Shown here one piece after another: positions 36,264-44,927 of a DNA stretch of 64,000 nt. This DNA is from Gemmata massiliana. GTDB taxonomy: Bacteria > Planctomycetota > Planctomycetia > Gemmatales > Gemmataceae. The stretch spans positions 211,942-275,941 of the forward strand of contig HG799468.1 of the NCBI GenBank assembly GCA_000531095.1, given 5' to 3'. Below the pieces are notes generated by a model. That model was not told the DNA's origin. It ran no database searches and saw only the letters and a program-made list of their open reading frames with translations. The position numbers were made by a program, and so were the translations under genes. Within the stretch, counting starts at the first letter, position 1. Each line of letters opens with the position of its first letter.

Positions 36264-36270
36264 GACCGTG

Positions 36271-36411
36271 ATGACGACCGACCGAGCTCAGTCCGTAGTG
36301 GCCGAAGCCGACGAAGTGACCGCGCCCATCGTGTTCCTCTACTTGGGCGGCGTGCTCACGTGGTTGGCCGTGGTGCTTTCTTGGGTGTACTTCTTCCGTG
36401 GGTACGCCTGA
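36271..36411 (+). CDS. 46-residue single-pass membrane peptide
   Basis: ATG 36271 opens 46 codons: a polar start (MTTDRAQSVVAEADEVTA) and one hydrophobic segment (PIVFLYLGGVLTWLAVVLSW, then VYFFRGYA). It begins 7 bp after the stop of the inactive M16 gene, so it is likely translated from the same message, with the active M16 gene after a repeat pair. Composition and position support a real gene; the function is unknown. Confidence 0.6.
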   Translation: MTTDRAQSVVAEADEVTAPIVFLYLGGVLTWLAVVLSWVYFFRGYA

Positions 36412-36417
36412 GAATAC

Positions 36418-36484
36418 GTGAACCCCGCCCGCAAGGGCGGCGGGTAGCAGTCCTACACCCACCGCCCTTGCGGGCGGGGTTCAC
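36418..36484. repeat. inverted pair of family A elements
   Basis: Copies at 36418-36446 and 36456-36484 face each other with 9 bp between. The core is CCGCCC-GCAA-GGGCGG; the first copy ends GGCGGGTA instead of GGTGGGTG. The pair starts 6 bp after the small membrane peptide gene and lies within the presumed M16 operon. Confidence 0.88.
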
Positions 36485-36541
36485 TCGCGCCGTTTCGAGT
36501 TTCGGATTTAGTCCCATTCGAGTTTACCCCGCAGGGTCGCT

Positions 36542-37798
36542 ATGCCCTTTCACTCGCACCGCCTCCCGAACGGGTTGCAGATCATCGGCGAAACCAGCCC
36601 CTCGGCGCGGTCCGTTGCGGTCGGGTTCTTCGTTCGCACCGGCGCCCGGGACGAAACCCCGGCCGAGGCCGGCGTGTCGCACTTCCTCGAACACATGATG
36701 TTCAAGGGCACCGCGCGCCGGACCGCGGAGCAGGTGAACCTCGACTTCGACCGGATCGGGGCCAACAACAACGCCTCGACCAGCGAGGAGAACACCGTTT
36801 ACTACGCCGCGGTGCTGCCCGAGTACCTGCCGAAAGTGGTAGACGTGCTCGCGGACATGCTGCGCCCGAGCTTGCGCCAGGACGACTTCGACACCGAGAA
36901 GAAGGTGATTCTCGAAGAGATCAAGTTGTACGACGACCAACCGGACTCGGTGATGTCCGATCACGCCCGGCGCATCTACTACAAGTCGCACCCGCTCGGG
37001 AACTCGGTCCTGGGTACGCTGGAGAGCGTCGGTGCGCTCACACGCGACCAGATGTACGCCTACTTCTCGCGCCGGTACGCGGCGAACAACATCGTCGCGT
37101 CCGCGGCCGGGAACTTCGACTGGGACGAGTTCGTCAAGTTGATCTCGGATGCGTGTTCGACGTGGAACACAGACATCGTGGGCCGGGAAAACCGCACCGA
37201 GTGGACCGATGCACCCGGTGGGCTCCACGTGCTGACGCGCGAGAAGGTCCAGCAGGAGTACGCACTGTTCGTCGGCAACGGTCCGCCGGCCGACTCGAAG
37301 ATGCGCTACGCGGCCGACACGGTGGCGCTGGCCGTAGGCGACTACAGCGGGAGCCGCTTGTACTGGGAACTCGTTGACCCCGGCCACGCGGAGTCGGCCG
37401 ACTTCGGGTACGCCGAGAACGACGGGAGCGGCGCGATCTTCGTGTCGCTGACGTGCGAGCCGGACAACACGACCGAGAACCTCGCCCGTATCGAGAAGAT
37501 CCTGAAGGACGTTCAGCGCGACGGCATCACCGACGCGGAACTGCAACAGGCGAAGAACAAGATCCTGTCGCGCGTGGTGCGCCGGAGCGAGCGCCCGATG
37601 GGGCGGATGATGGCGATTGCGTCCATGTGGACGTACACGGGCGAGTACCGCGACGTGGACACCGAACTGGCGAACTTCGACGCGGTCACGCAGAAGGACA
37701 TCCGCGCGTACCTGGACGCCTACCCGATCGACCGGAATACGGTGGTCGCGTTCGGCCCGATGAAGGAACTGAACGGGACCGCGGGTAAGGTTGTGTAA
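36542..37798 (+). CDS. M16 zinc peptidase, active partner
   Basis: The protein has 418 residues. The motif VSHFLEHMMFKGT (about 44-56) carries HxxEH; a downstream Glu (EENTVYYAAVLPEYL region) completes the site expected for M16B. NGLQIIGE opens the domain. No signal peptide is seen, so processing in the cytoplasm or periplasm is unresolved. AGGG precedes ATG 36542. Together with the inactive chain at 35028 it suggests an MPP-like heterodimer. Confidence 0.93.
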   Translation: MPFHSHRLPNGLQIIGETSPSARSVAVGFFVRTGARDETPAEAGVSHFLEHMMFKGTARRTAEQVNLDFDRIGANNNASTSEENTVYYAAVLPEYLPKVVDVLADMLRPSLRQDDFDTEKKVILEEIKLYDDQPDSVMSDHARRIYYKSHPLGNSVLGTLESVGALTRDQMYAYFSRRYAANNIVASAAGNFDWDEFVKLISDACSTWNTDIVGRENRTEWTDAPGGLHVLTREKVQQEYALFVGNGPPADSKMRYAADTVALAVGDYSGSRLYWELVDPGHAESADFGYAENDGSGAIFVSLTCEPDNTTENLARIEKILKDVQRDGITDAELQQAKNKILSRVVRRSERPMGRMMAIASMWTYTGEYRDVDTELANFDAVTQKDIRAYLDAYPIDRNTVVAFGPMKELNGTAGKVV

Positions 37799-37800
37799 TT

Positions 37801-38003
37801 CCTGGGACCGCGGGCGTCTCGCCCGCAGCTCCCAAATCGAAGCGTGCTCCAAAGTATCGGAGCACGCGGCCGTATGGTACGACTGCCAGATTTAAAGAAC
37901 GAAGCACGAAACATTCCGGCGGGTATTCGAGCCCAAATAAGCCCAGACACACGCAACGCGATCGGGGACGTGGAGCAGCGGGCGAGACGCCCGCGGTCCC
38001 AGG
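37801..38003. repeat. inverted pair of family C elements
   Basis: Perfect 26-bp arms at 37801-37826 and 37978-38003 (CCTGGGACCGCGGGCG, then TCTCGCCCGC). Each arm is itself a hairpin GCGGGCG-TCT-CGCCCGC. One arm is 2 bp from the stop of the M16 gene, the other 9 bp from the stop of the convergent DUF1501 gene, so the pair brackets the intergenic space. Confidence 0.88.
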
Positions 38004-38012
38004 TTTCAGAAC

Positions 38013-39446
38013 TCAAGCCAGTACTTCTTTGACCACCTTGCCGTGAACGTCGGTGAGGCGGAAATCGCGCCCGGCGTAGCGGTACGTGAACTTCTCGTGG
38101 TCGAACCCGAGCAGGTGGAGCATGGTCGCGTGCAGGTCGTGGACGTGAATCGGCTTCTCCACGGCCTTGAAGCCGAACTCGTCGGTCGCGCCGATCGCCT
38201 GCCCGCCCTTCACCCCGCCGCCGGCCAGCCACACCGAGAAACCCCAGTGGTTGTGGTCGCGGCCGTTGACCTTGCCCTGGTTCGAGCCTGGTGTGGGTAG
38301 CTCGACCACCGGCGTGCGCCCGAACTCACCGCCCCACAGGATGAGCGTTTCCTCGAACAGCCCGAGGCGCTTGAGGTCGGAGATCAGCGCGGCGATGGCC
38401 TTATCGACCTGGCCCGCGAGCCGGCGGTGCTCTTTCTCCAAGTCGTCGTGGCTGTCCCACGGCTGTACCGGTCCGTGGCTCACCTGCACGAACCGCACCC
38501 CGCGCTCGATGAGGCGCCGGGCGAGTAGCAGGCTGCGGGCCTGTTCCCCGGGGCCGTAGGCTTCGAGGACGTGCTTGGGTTCTTTGGTGACATCGAACGC
38601 CTCGCCCGCTTCGGTCTGCATGCGCGCGGCCAGCTCGAACGACTGGATGCGGGCTTCGAGTTGCGGGTCGTTGGGGCGCGCGGACTGGTGCATCCCGTTG
38701 AGCCGCGCGAGCAGGTCGAGTTGCTTCCGCTGGTCGGTCTTCGAGGTCACCTTGTTCTTCACGTACTCGACGAGTTTCTCCACGTCGGTGTGCTTGGAAT
38801 CGACGTAGGTGCCTTGGAACACGCCGGGGAGGAACCCGGACTGCCAGTTCTGGTTCTCCTGGAGCGGGTACCCGTTCGGGCACATCGCGACGAATCCCGG
38901 CAGGTTCTGGTTCTCGGTGCCGAGGCCGTAGGTGACCCACGATCCCATGCTGGGCCGGATCTGACGCGGCTCGCCGCAATTCATCAGGAGGAACGACGGC
39001 TCGTGGTTCGGCACGTCCGCGTGCATCGAGCGGATGACGCAGATGTCGTCGGCGTGCTTCGCGGTGTTCGCGAAGATCTCGCTAATTTCGAGCCCGCTCT
39101 TGCCGTACTTCTGGAACTTGAACGGCGACGGGAACGCGGCGCCCGTTCGGCGCTCGGTCCGCAGGTTCGTGGTGGGTAGAGTCTTACCCGCGTACTTGTC
39201 CAGCGCGGGCTTCGGGTCGAAGGTGTCGACCTGCGACGGCCCGCCGTTGGCGAAGATGTGGATGACGCGCTTCGCCTTCGCGGGGAACGGCGGTTTCTTC
39301 GGTGCCAGCGGGTTGAGGCCGTCGGCCGCGTTCGCGTGCGACGCGAGGAACCCGGCGTCGCCCATGAGCTGCGTGAGGCCGAGCAACCCCATACCGACCC
39401 CGGCGCGGGTCAGCAGTTCGCGACGGGACATTGCGGACGGGAACAT
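38013..39446 (-). CDS. DUF1501 family protein, Tat-exported
   Basis: The protein has 477 residues. The Tat-type start is MFPSAMSRRELLTRAGVGMG with a hydrophobic stretch. DUF1501 blocks: AKRVIHIFANGGPSQVDTFD, EISEIFANTAKHADDICVIR, LILWGGEFGRTPVVE and GRDHNHWGFSVWLAGGGVKG, related to the alkaline-phosphatase/sulfatase fold. These proteins are encoded beside DUF1549/DUF1553 proteins in planctomycetes, and the pair is thought to act on polysaccharides. GGAGATG precedes ATG 39446. The partner gene lies upstream at 39598. Confidence 0.9.
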   Translation of the reverse strand: MFPSAMSRRELLTRAGVGMGLLGLTQLMGDAGFLASHANAADGLNPLAPKKPPFPAKAKRVIHIFANGGPSQVDTFDPKPALDKYAGKTLPTTNLRTERRTGAAFPSPFKFQKYGKSGLEISEIFANTAKHADDICVIRSMHADVPNHEPSFLLMNCGEPRQIRPSMGSWVTYGLGTENQNLPGFVAMCPNGYPLQENQNWQSGFLPGVFQGTYVDSKHTDVEKLVEYVKNKVTSKTDQRKQLDLLARLNGMHQSARPNDPQLEARIQSFELAARMQTEAGEAFDVTKEPKHVLEAYGPGEQARSLLLARRLIERGVRFVQVSHGPVQPWDSHDDLEKEHRRLAGQVDKAIAALISDLKRLGLFEETLILWGGEFGRTPVVELPTPGSNQGKVNGRDHNHWGFSVWLAGGGVKGGQAIGATDEFGFKAVEKPIHVHDLHATMLHLLGFDHEKFTYRYAGRDFRLTDVHGKVVKEVLA

Positions 39447-39458
39447 GGTCACATCTCC

Positions 39459-39597
39459 GGGCGAACGGCCGGCGTGAGCCGGCTGGTTGGGAGGGTCGGT
39501 CCGAACGCCGCAATAGGTGGGCGGCGCAAATGGATGGTTTACAGGTGGTAGAACACCAACTGGCGAACTTCGACGCGGCTCACGCCGGCCGTTCGCC
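39459..39597. repeat. inverted pair of family D elements
   Basis: Perfect 22-bp arms at 39460-39481 and 39576-39597 (GGCGAACGGCCGG, then CGTGAGCCG). The first arm can fold as GCCGGC-GTGA-GCCGGC. The second ends directly at the stop codon of the DUF1549 gene (39598), the first lies just before the DUF1501 ribosome site. Confidence 0.88.
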
Positions 39598-42303
39598 TTA
39601 ATCCACGAACGCAAACTCGTTGCTCAAGAGCAGCACTTGGGCCAGTTGCGGCCAGCTTCCGAACGCGCTCTTGGTGTCGTCGCCGGTCACGAATTCGAGC
39701 GCGAGTGCGACTTCCTCGGTCGTCGGGTTGCGGCTCAGCGCGACGCGGTACAGCGCCTTCACTTTCTCCTCTGGCGTCTTCGCGTCGGCGATCTCTTTGC
39801 GTGTCGCGAGCGACTTTGCTTGTTCCTGCACGAACGGGCTGTTGAGCAGGAACAGCGCCTGTTGCGGAACGGTGGTCTGGAACCGCTGCGGGCTGTGGGT
39901 GTCCGGGCTGGCGAAGTCGAACGCGCGGAACGTGCCCGGCATGTTCGTGCGGTCGATCAGCCCGTACACGGTGCGGCGCGTCGAGAACGGCGCCTTGAAC
40001 AGGTCGATCGGCTTCCCGCCTTGCGCGAGATCGAGCCGACCGGACGCGGCGACCAGCGAGTCGCGCAGGCCCTCGAAGTCGAGCCGGCGCCGGTTCTGGT
40101 GCGAGAGCAGACGGTTCTCGGGATCGAGCTTGTACAGGTCGCCCGATACCGCGCTCGACTGCTGGTACGTGGACGAGAGCATGATCCGCTTGTGGAGCCG
40201 CTTCACGCTCCAACTGTCTTTTGTGAACCCGCTGGCGAGCCAGTCGAGCAGTTCCGGTTGGACCGGCGGGTCGGACCGCACACCGAAGTCGGACGGCGTG
40301 CGCACGAGACCCTGTCCGAAGTGCCCGAGCCACACGCGGTTCACCATCACGCGCGCGGTGAGCGGGTTCTCGGGGCTGGCGATGGTCTTCGCGAGTTCGA
40401 GCCGGCCGCTGCCCTGCGTGAACGGTTTGCGGTTCACACCGGTTACGATTTCGGGCGCCTGGCGCGGCACTTGGGGACCGCGGTTCCCCGGGTTCCCTCG
40501 AAGGAACACCACCGGTTGGGTAGGCTGCGCGTTCTCCTTCAGAACGTGAGCACGAGGCGGGGCGTGCGGATTCGCGGCCTTGAACGCATCGATCTTCTTG
40601 CGGATCGCGGCCAGTGCGTCGCGGTCGAGGCGGTTCTGGAGCTTGTCCGCGTCCGCGAGCGGGATGTCGAGCGGTCCGCCCGCGTTCCAAACTTTGAATG
40701 CCTCGGCTTGTTCTTTCGTGAGTTCGCCCGGGGGCAGAGGCGCGCCAACGATCTTTGCGAAGGCGTCCACTGCGGCCTTCAGCGTCTTCGGCTTCGCGTC
40801 CGTTAGCGCTTTTAGCACGAGGGCGTTCGTGTCCTTCGAGAGCGCACCGAGCGCCTTTGCCTCGAAGTCTTTCTCTGGAACTGCCACGAGCTGGAGCAGC
40901 GGCGCGTAAACCGGCGACTTGGCCTTCCACTCGGCCTCGAGGAACGTGCGCCAGCGATCGAACACGTGCCGCGTTAGGTCGCGCTGGCGCAAGGCGCCTT
41001 GCACTTCCATGTTCGACTTGCCGCGCATGTCCAACACCGCTCGGAGGTATTCGGCGACCGCGGCCGGTTCGCGGAGCTTCTTGAGCGTGGCCGTGTGGCG
41101 CTTAGCGATATCCGCTTTAAAATCGGCTTCGCGCTTTTCGAGTTCCTGTTCGTAGGCGATCACCTCGGGTGTGCGCTTCACTTCGCCGATCAATGGCGGC
41201 TCGGCCGGTTCGTTGGTGCTCGCGAACACGCCGTAGAGCGAGTAGTAGTCCTTCGTGGGGATCGGGTCGTACTTGTGGTCGTGGCACCGGGCACAGGTCA
41301 CGGTGAGACCCATGAACCCCCGCGTCACAACGTCGATGCGGTCGTCGATGATGTCTTCTTGGACGTTGAGGAAGCGCCGACCGAGCGTCAGGAAACCCAT
41401 CGCCGCGAGCGCGCGGTTGTCATCACCGAGCGGCAGCAGGTCGGCCGCGATCTGCTCGGTGACGAACCGGTCGTAAGGCTTGTCTTCGTTGAAACTGCGG
41501 ATCACATAGTCGCGGTAGGTGTAGGAGTACGCGAAGGACCGCTCTTGCGTGAGGACGTAGCCCTTTGAGTCGGCGTAGCGGGCGATGTCGAGCCAGTACC
41601 GCCCCCACCGTTCGCCGTAGGCCGGTGACGCGAGCAACTTGTCGATCAGTTTCTCCCAGGCGTTCGGCACTTCGTCCTTCACGAACGCTTCCACGTCCTC
41701 GGCGGTCGGGGGAAGTCCGATCAGGTCGAAGTACGCGCGGCGGATCAGCGTGCGCTTGTCGGCACGCGGCGCGAGTGCCAGCCCCTTTTCGGTTAGTTTC
41801 GCGGTCACAAACGCATCGATCGGGTTTACGATCGGCGATTTGGGGTTCGCGATGGTCGGAACCGCGGGTTCCTTCACGGGTTGGAAGGCCCAGTGCTTCT
41901 TCGGGTCGGTGGTCGGTTCTTTGGCAATGTCGGCGGGGACCGGGGCGCCGGCTTTCACCCACTCCACGAGCACCGCGATCGCGTCGGCCGGGAGCGGTGC
42001 CTTGGGCGGCATCGCTTGTTCGTTTTCGCGCCGCACGGACTTGATGAGCCGGCTCTTGGCCGGGTCGCCGGGCACGATAACGGGACCGTCGTCGGCCCCG
42101 GTCTTGATGCCGGCAGACGTATCGAGGCGCAGCCCGGCACTCTGTTTCTTCGTGCCGTGGCACGAATAGCAGTGGTCGGCCAGCACCGGCCGCACCTTCG
42201 TCTCGAAGAATTCGAGTTGGGCCGCGGTCGGTTTCGGAGCGGGGTCAGCGGCACGGGCGGGAACGGCACACGAAACGGCACACAGCGCGAGAAGCAACCG
42301 CAT
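39598..42303 (-). CDS. cytochrome-like PSCyt1/DUF1549/DUF1553 protein
   Basis: The protein has 901 residues with signal peptide MRLLLALCAVSCAVPARA. First comes a c-type-cytochrome-like domain with CYSCH (about 50), then DUF1549 (LIRRAYFDLIGLPPTAEDVE, RWGRYWLDIARYADSKGY, CARCHDHKYDPI) and DUF1553 (NPLTARVMVNRVWLGHFGQG, VKRLHKRIMLSSTYQQSS, RRLDFEGLRDSLVAASGRLD). Families of this kind occur in dozens of copies per planctomycete genome; a role in polysaccharide breakdown with the DUF1501 partner is inferred. CGAGG precedes ATG 42303; in-frame extension to 42360 is discarded because it precedes the signal peptide. Confidence 0.92.
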   Translation of the reverse strand: MRLLLALCAVSCAVPARAADPAPKPTAAQLEFFETKVRPVLADHCYSCHGTKKQSAGLRLDTSAGIKTGADDGPVIVPGDPAKSRLIKSVRRENEQAMPPKAPLPADAIAVLVEWVKAGAPVPADIAKEPTTDPKKHWAFQPVKEPAVPTIANPKSPIVNPIDAFVTAKLTEKGLALAPRADKRTLIRRAYFDLIGLPPTAEDVEAFVKDEVPNAWEKLIDKLLASPAYGERWGRYWLDIARYADSKGYVLTQERSFAYSYTYRDYVIRSFNEDKPYDRFVTEQIAADLLPLGDDNRALAAMGFLTLGRRFLNVQEDIIDDRIDVVTRGFMGLTVTCARCHDHKYDPIPTKDYYSLYGVFASTNEPAEPPLIGEVKRTPEVIAYEQELEKREADFKADIAKRHTATLKKLREPAAVAEYLRAVLDMRGKSNMEVQGALRQRDLTRHVFDRWRTFLEAEWKAKSPVYAPLLQLVAVPEKDFEAKALGALSKDTNALVLKALTDAKPKTLKAAVDAFAKIVGAPLPPGELTKEQAEAFKVWNAGGPLDIPLADADKLQNRLDRDALAAIRKKIDAFKAANPHAPPRAHVLKENAQPTQPVVFLRGNPGNRGPQVPRQAPEIVTGVNRKPFTQGSGRLELAKTIASPENPLTARVMVNRVWLGHFGQGLVRTPSDFGVRSDPPVQPELLDWLASGFTKDSWSVKRLHKRIMLSSTYQQSSAVSGDLYKLDPENRLLSHQNRRRLDFEGLRDSLVAASGRLDLAQGGKPIDLFKAPFSTRRTVYGLIDRTNMPGTFRAFDFASPDTHSPQRFQTTVPQQALFLLNSPFVQEQAKSLATRKEIADAKTPEEKVKALYRVALSRNPTTEEVALALEFVTGDDTKSAFGSWPQLAQVLLLSNEFAFVD

Positions 42304-42519
42304 CGGTCGGCCTCGGTCTATTGGCGGGAGCGGCGGGGAGGGCAGGTAGGACGATACCATTTTACTCTACGTCACCCAACAGGGCGAACATGAAATACGG
42401 TTCACTATCCGGAAGAGATTGCGCAACCTCCCCTGTTTCTCATTGTTTGGGGCGCAAAACTCGGCTACTGTGGCGGATACGAACGTTTCGGCCCCTCCCA
42501 CCGGAAGAGGTTCCCGCCA

Positions 42520-43887
42520 GTGATCCGGTTAGACGCTGACCGCCCCGCTACGTTCTGTGACGGCCTCTCGCGACGGGACTTTTTACACGCCGGCGCGATC
42601 GCCCCGCTCGGCCTGACGCTACCCGAACTGCAACGCGCGAAAGCCGCGAACGGCAAAGACGCCGACGTGAACTGCATCATGCTGTTCCTCGTCGGCGGGC
42701 CGAGCCAGCTCGATACGTGGGACATGAAGCCGAACGCGCCGGCGGAAGTGCGCGGGCCGTTCAAGCCCGTTCAGACGAACGCGGTGGGGATGCAGATCAG
42801 TGAGATCTTCCCCAAAATGGCGAAGCACGCCGACAAGTTCTCCCTGATCCGGAGCGTGTACCACACGGCGACCGCGGTCCACGACACCGGTCACCAGATG
42901 ATGCAAACGGGCCGGCTCTTTACCGGCGGCGTGGAGCACCCCCACATCGGTTGCGCGCTCGGCTACCTGAAGGGGGGCCGCGGGGAGCTTCCCGCACACG
43001 TCCTGTTGCCCAAACCCATCGGGCGCACCGGCGGGAACTTGCCGCACGGTCACACGGCCGGCTATCTCGGTAAGCCCCACGACCCGTTCATCCTGAACGC
43101 GGATCCGAACGCGCCCGGCTTCAAGGTGCCGGACCTGCTCCCGCCCGAATACGTTTCTGCGATTCGGGCCGAGCGCCGGCAGAAGCTGCGGGACGCGGTC
43201 GACGGCGCAACGGAGGTGTTCGAGAAGAACGCACAGTCCAAGCAACTCGACGACAACTTCAAGCTCGCGTACAAGCTGATGTCGAGCGAGAAGGCCCGAA
43301 ACGCCTTCGCACTGGAGAAGGAACCCGAGAAGACGAAGGACCGCTACGGGCGCACGCGCTTCGGGCAGTCGTGTCTGATGGCCCGGCGCCTCATCGAGGC
43401 CGGAGTGCGGTTCGTCACGGTGAACATGTTCGAGACGGTGTTCGATGAAGTGACGTGGGACATCCACGGCTCGAAGCCGTTCACGGACATCGTGCAGATG
43501 TCGAAGGAGGTCGCCCCGAACTTCGACGCCGCGTACACGGCGCTACTCGAAGACTTGAGTGAGCGTGGGCTGCTCTCGAACACGATGGTTGTGGCGCTGG
43601 GCGAGTTCGGGCGCACCCCGAAGGTGAACCCGGCCGGCGGGCGCGACCACCACCCGGGGGCGTGGTCGATCGTCATCGGCGGCGGGCCGCTGAAGGGCGG
43701 CGTGGTGGTCGGTGAGACGGACGAACTCGGTTACGCCCCGAAATCGCGCCCGGTCACCCCGGGTGAGGTCGCGGCGACGCTCTACAAGGGATTGGGACTC
43801 GATCCGCACAAGGAACTCCCCGGCCCGCAGAACCGGCCGATGCCGATGGTCGACTACGGCCTGAAGCCGATCAACGAGCTGTTTTGA
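42520..43887 (+). CDS. DUF1501 family protein, second copy
   Basis: The protein has 455 residues. Twin-arginine start LSRRDFLHAGAIAPLGLTLP, then DUF1501 blocks DVNCIMLFLVGGPSQLDTWD, MQISEIFPKMAKHADKFSLI, QSCLMARRLIEAGVRFVTVN, MVVALGEFGRTPKVNPAGGR and DHHPGAWSIVIGGGPLKGG. GTG 42520 follows AAGAGG. Divergent from the first DUF1549 gene. Its own DUF1549 partner is at 44928, on the other side of a two-gene insertion. Confidence 0.92.
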   Translation: MIRLDADRPATFCDGLSRRDFLHAGAIAPLGLTLPELQRAKAANGKDADVNCIMLFLVGGPSQLDTWDMKPNAPAEVRGPFKPVQTNAVGMQISEIFPKMAKHADKFSLIRSVYHTATAVHDTGHQMMQTGRLFTGGVEHPHIGCALGYLKGGRGELPAHVLLPKPIGRTGGNLPHGHTAGYLGKPHDPFILNADPNAPGFKVPDLLPPEYVSAIRAERRQKLRDAVDGATEVFEKNAQSKQLDDNFKLAYKLMSSEKARNAFALEKEPEKTKDRYGRTRFGQSCLMARRLIEAGVRFVTVNMFETVFDEVTWDIHGSKPFTDIVQMSKEVAPNFDAAYTALLEDLSERGLLSNTMVVALGEFGRTPKVNPAGGRDHHPGAWSIVIGGGPLKGGVVVGETDELGYAPKSRPVTPGEVAATLYKGLGLDPHKELPGPQNRPMPMVDYGLKPINELF

Positions 43888-43900
43888 GCGGGAGCCGTGA

Positions 43901-44542
43901 ATGTACTTGTTCGCCCTGGCTCCTGAAACGAGCGATTTCCTCACGGTGTGGGGCTTCATCGTTGGCGTGGTAGGATTAGTTGTTGGCGTCGCAGGTTTTT
44001 GGATCGCGATCGTCCAAATTCGTGAGGCCCGAAAAGAGGCAAGGAAGGGTAAAGAGGCGGCAGAAGCAGCGCGTGATGCGGCGAATAAAACCCTGACAGA
44101 AAGTAAAGAGGCATTTGAGCGGTTCGTTGCGGCGCATGCCGGGCGTCTTTTGTCAGAACTACAAGCGGTCGTTACGGATAGCGATTGGAAGTTAGCGGAA
44201 CTACGCGCGAGAGATTTAGCCGAAATTCTTGCTACCCTGCCCTCCACTGGAAGCGCCGCAACAGATGGTAACATGATGGAACTAGTGAGCAGGTTGCGAG
44301 AGTTCGGCCACACATTCTCTGAAATGACCGGAAAGAAAACTGCGAAACTCCCTCCGAAACTTTTGAGAGATAAGTGGATACCATTGTTGCTCTCGCTCCA
44401 CGCACGGTTGGATCAATTACGAGCGCCATTCCGAGAGATGAGTCATGGTCAAATCGGTTCCGACAATTCCGTTGCAGAAATTCCGAGAACTCGTGCGGGG
44501 ACTGCTGGAGCGGACGAAGCTCAGTCAGGTGAATTGGGTTAG
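43901..44542 (+). CDS. membrane-anchored coiled-coil protein, unknown family
   Basis: The protein has 213 residues. One N-terminal membrane segment (VWGFIVGVVGLVVGVAGFWI, about 16-35) is followed by a long charged helix, likely coiled coil (IREARKEARKGKEAAEAARD), and a helical region (RELRLREFGHTF-like, with MMELVSRLREFGHTFSEMTG). The last 30 residues overlap out of frame with the next gene. GC is visibly lower than in neighbours. GGGAG is 7 bp before ATG 43901. No family recognised; structure suggests an anchored partner of the next gene product. Confidence 0.7.
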   Translation: MYLFALAPETSDFLTVWGFIVGVVGLVVGVAGFWIAIVQIREARKEARKGKEAAEAARDAANKTLTESKEAFERFVAAHAGRLLSELQAVVTDSDWKLAELRARDLAEILATLPSTGSAATDGNMMELVSRLREFGHTFSEMTGKKTAKLPPKLLRDKWIPLLLSLHARLDQLRAPFREMSHGQIGSDNSVAEIPRTRAGTAGADEAQSGELG

Positions 44543-44891
44543 ACGAACTCCCCGAGTAGGAACGGCTGAAACCTCCTATGAGGTGATTTTGCCTCAATCG
44601 CGGGTGGTGCTCACTTACACAATCCCGCGCGCCGAATCTGATTATCTCTCGTTTCAATTACAGAACGCAAATAGCATCCCTGTAGACACGTGGTCGGTGA
44701 CAGAGCCCGATTGGGGAACTCCGGAAGACCCGAATGACCCTGATGAGGTCGATCCGGATGGTGATTGGAAACTGCTCAACACACTATTTCAAGAGGTTCA
44801 GCGGCATGTAACGGGTTGGGACAAAGTAGTGAATGATATCGAGCAGGCGTTGTCCGCTCAGGGACCGATTGGCAGAACACCTCGTCCATAG
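44445..44891 (+). CDS. soluble protein of unknown family, cassette partner
   Basis: The protein has 148 residues: a helical start (IPLQKFRELVRGLLERTK), a beta-rich middle (TSYEVILPQSRVVLTYTIPR, DYLSFQLQNANSIPVDTW), an acidic run (DPNDPDEVDPDGD) and a final helix (LNTLFQEVQRHVTGW). GAGAGATGAG precedes ATG 44445, and the gene starts 98 bp before the preceding gene ends. Composition is lower in GC. No known domain. The close overlap suggests coupled expression with 43901. Confidence 0.7.
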   Translation: MVKSVPTIPLQKFRELVRGLLERTKLSQVNWVRRTPRVGTAETSYEVILPQSRVVLTYTIPRAESDYLSFQLQNANSIPVDTWSVTEPDWGTPEDPNDPDEVDPDGDWKLLNTLFQEVQRHVTGWDKVVNDIEQALSAQGPIGRTPRP

Positions 44892-44927
44892 GGATCGATC
44901 ACGAGTAATCGTTATTGGGTATTCGAT

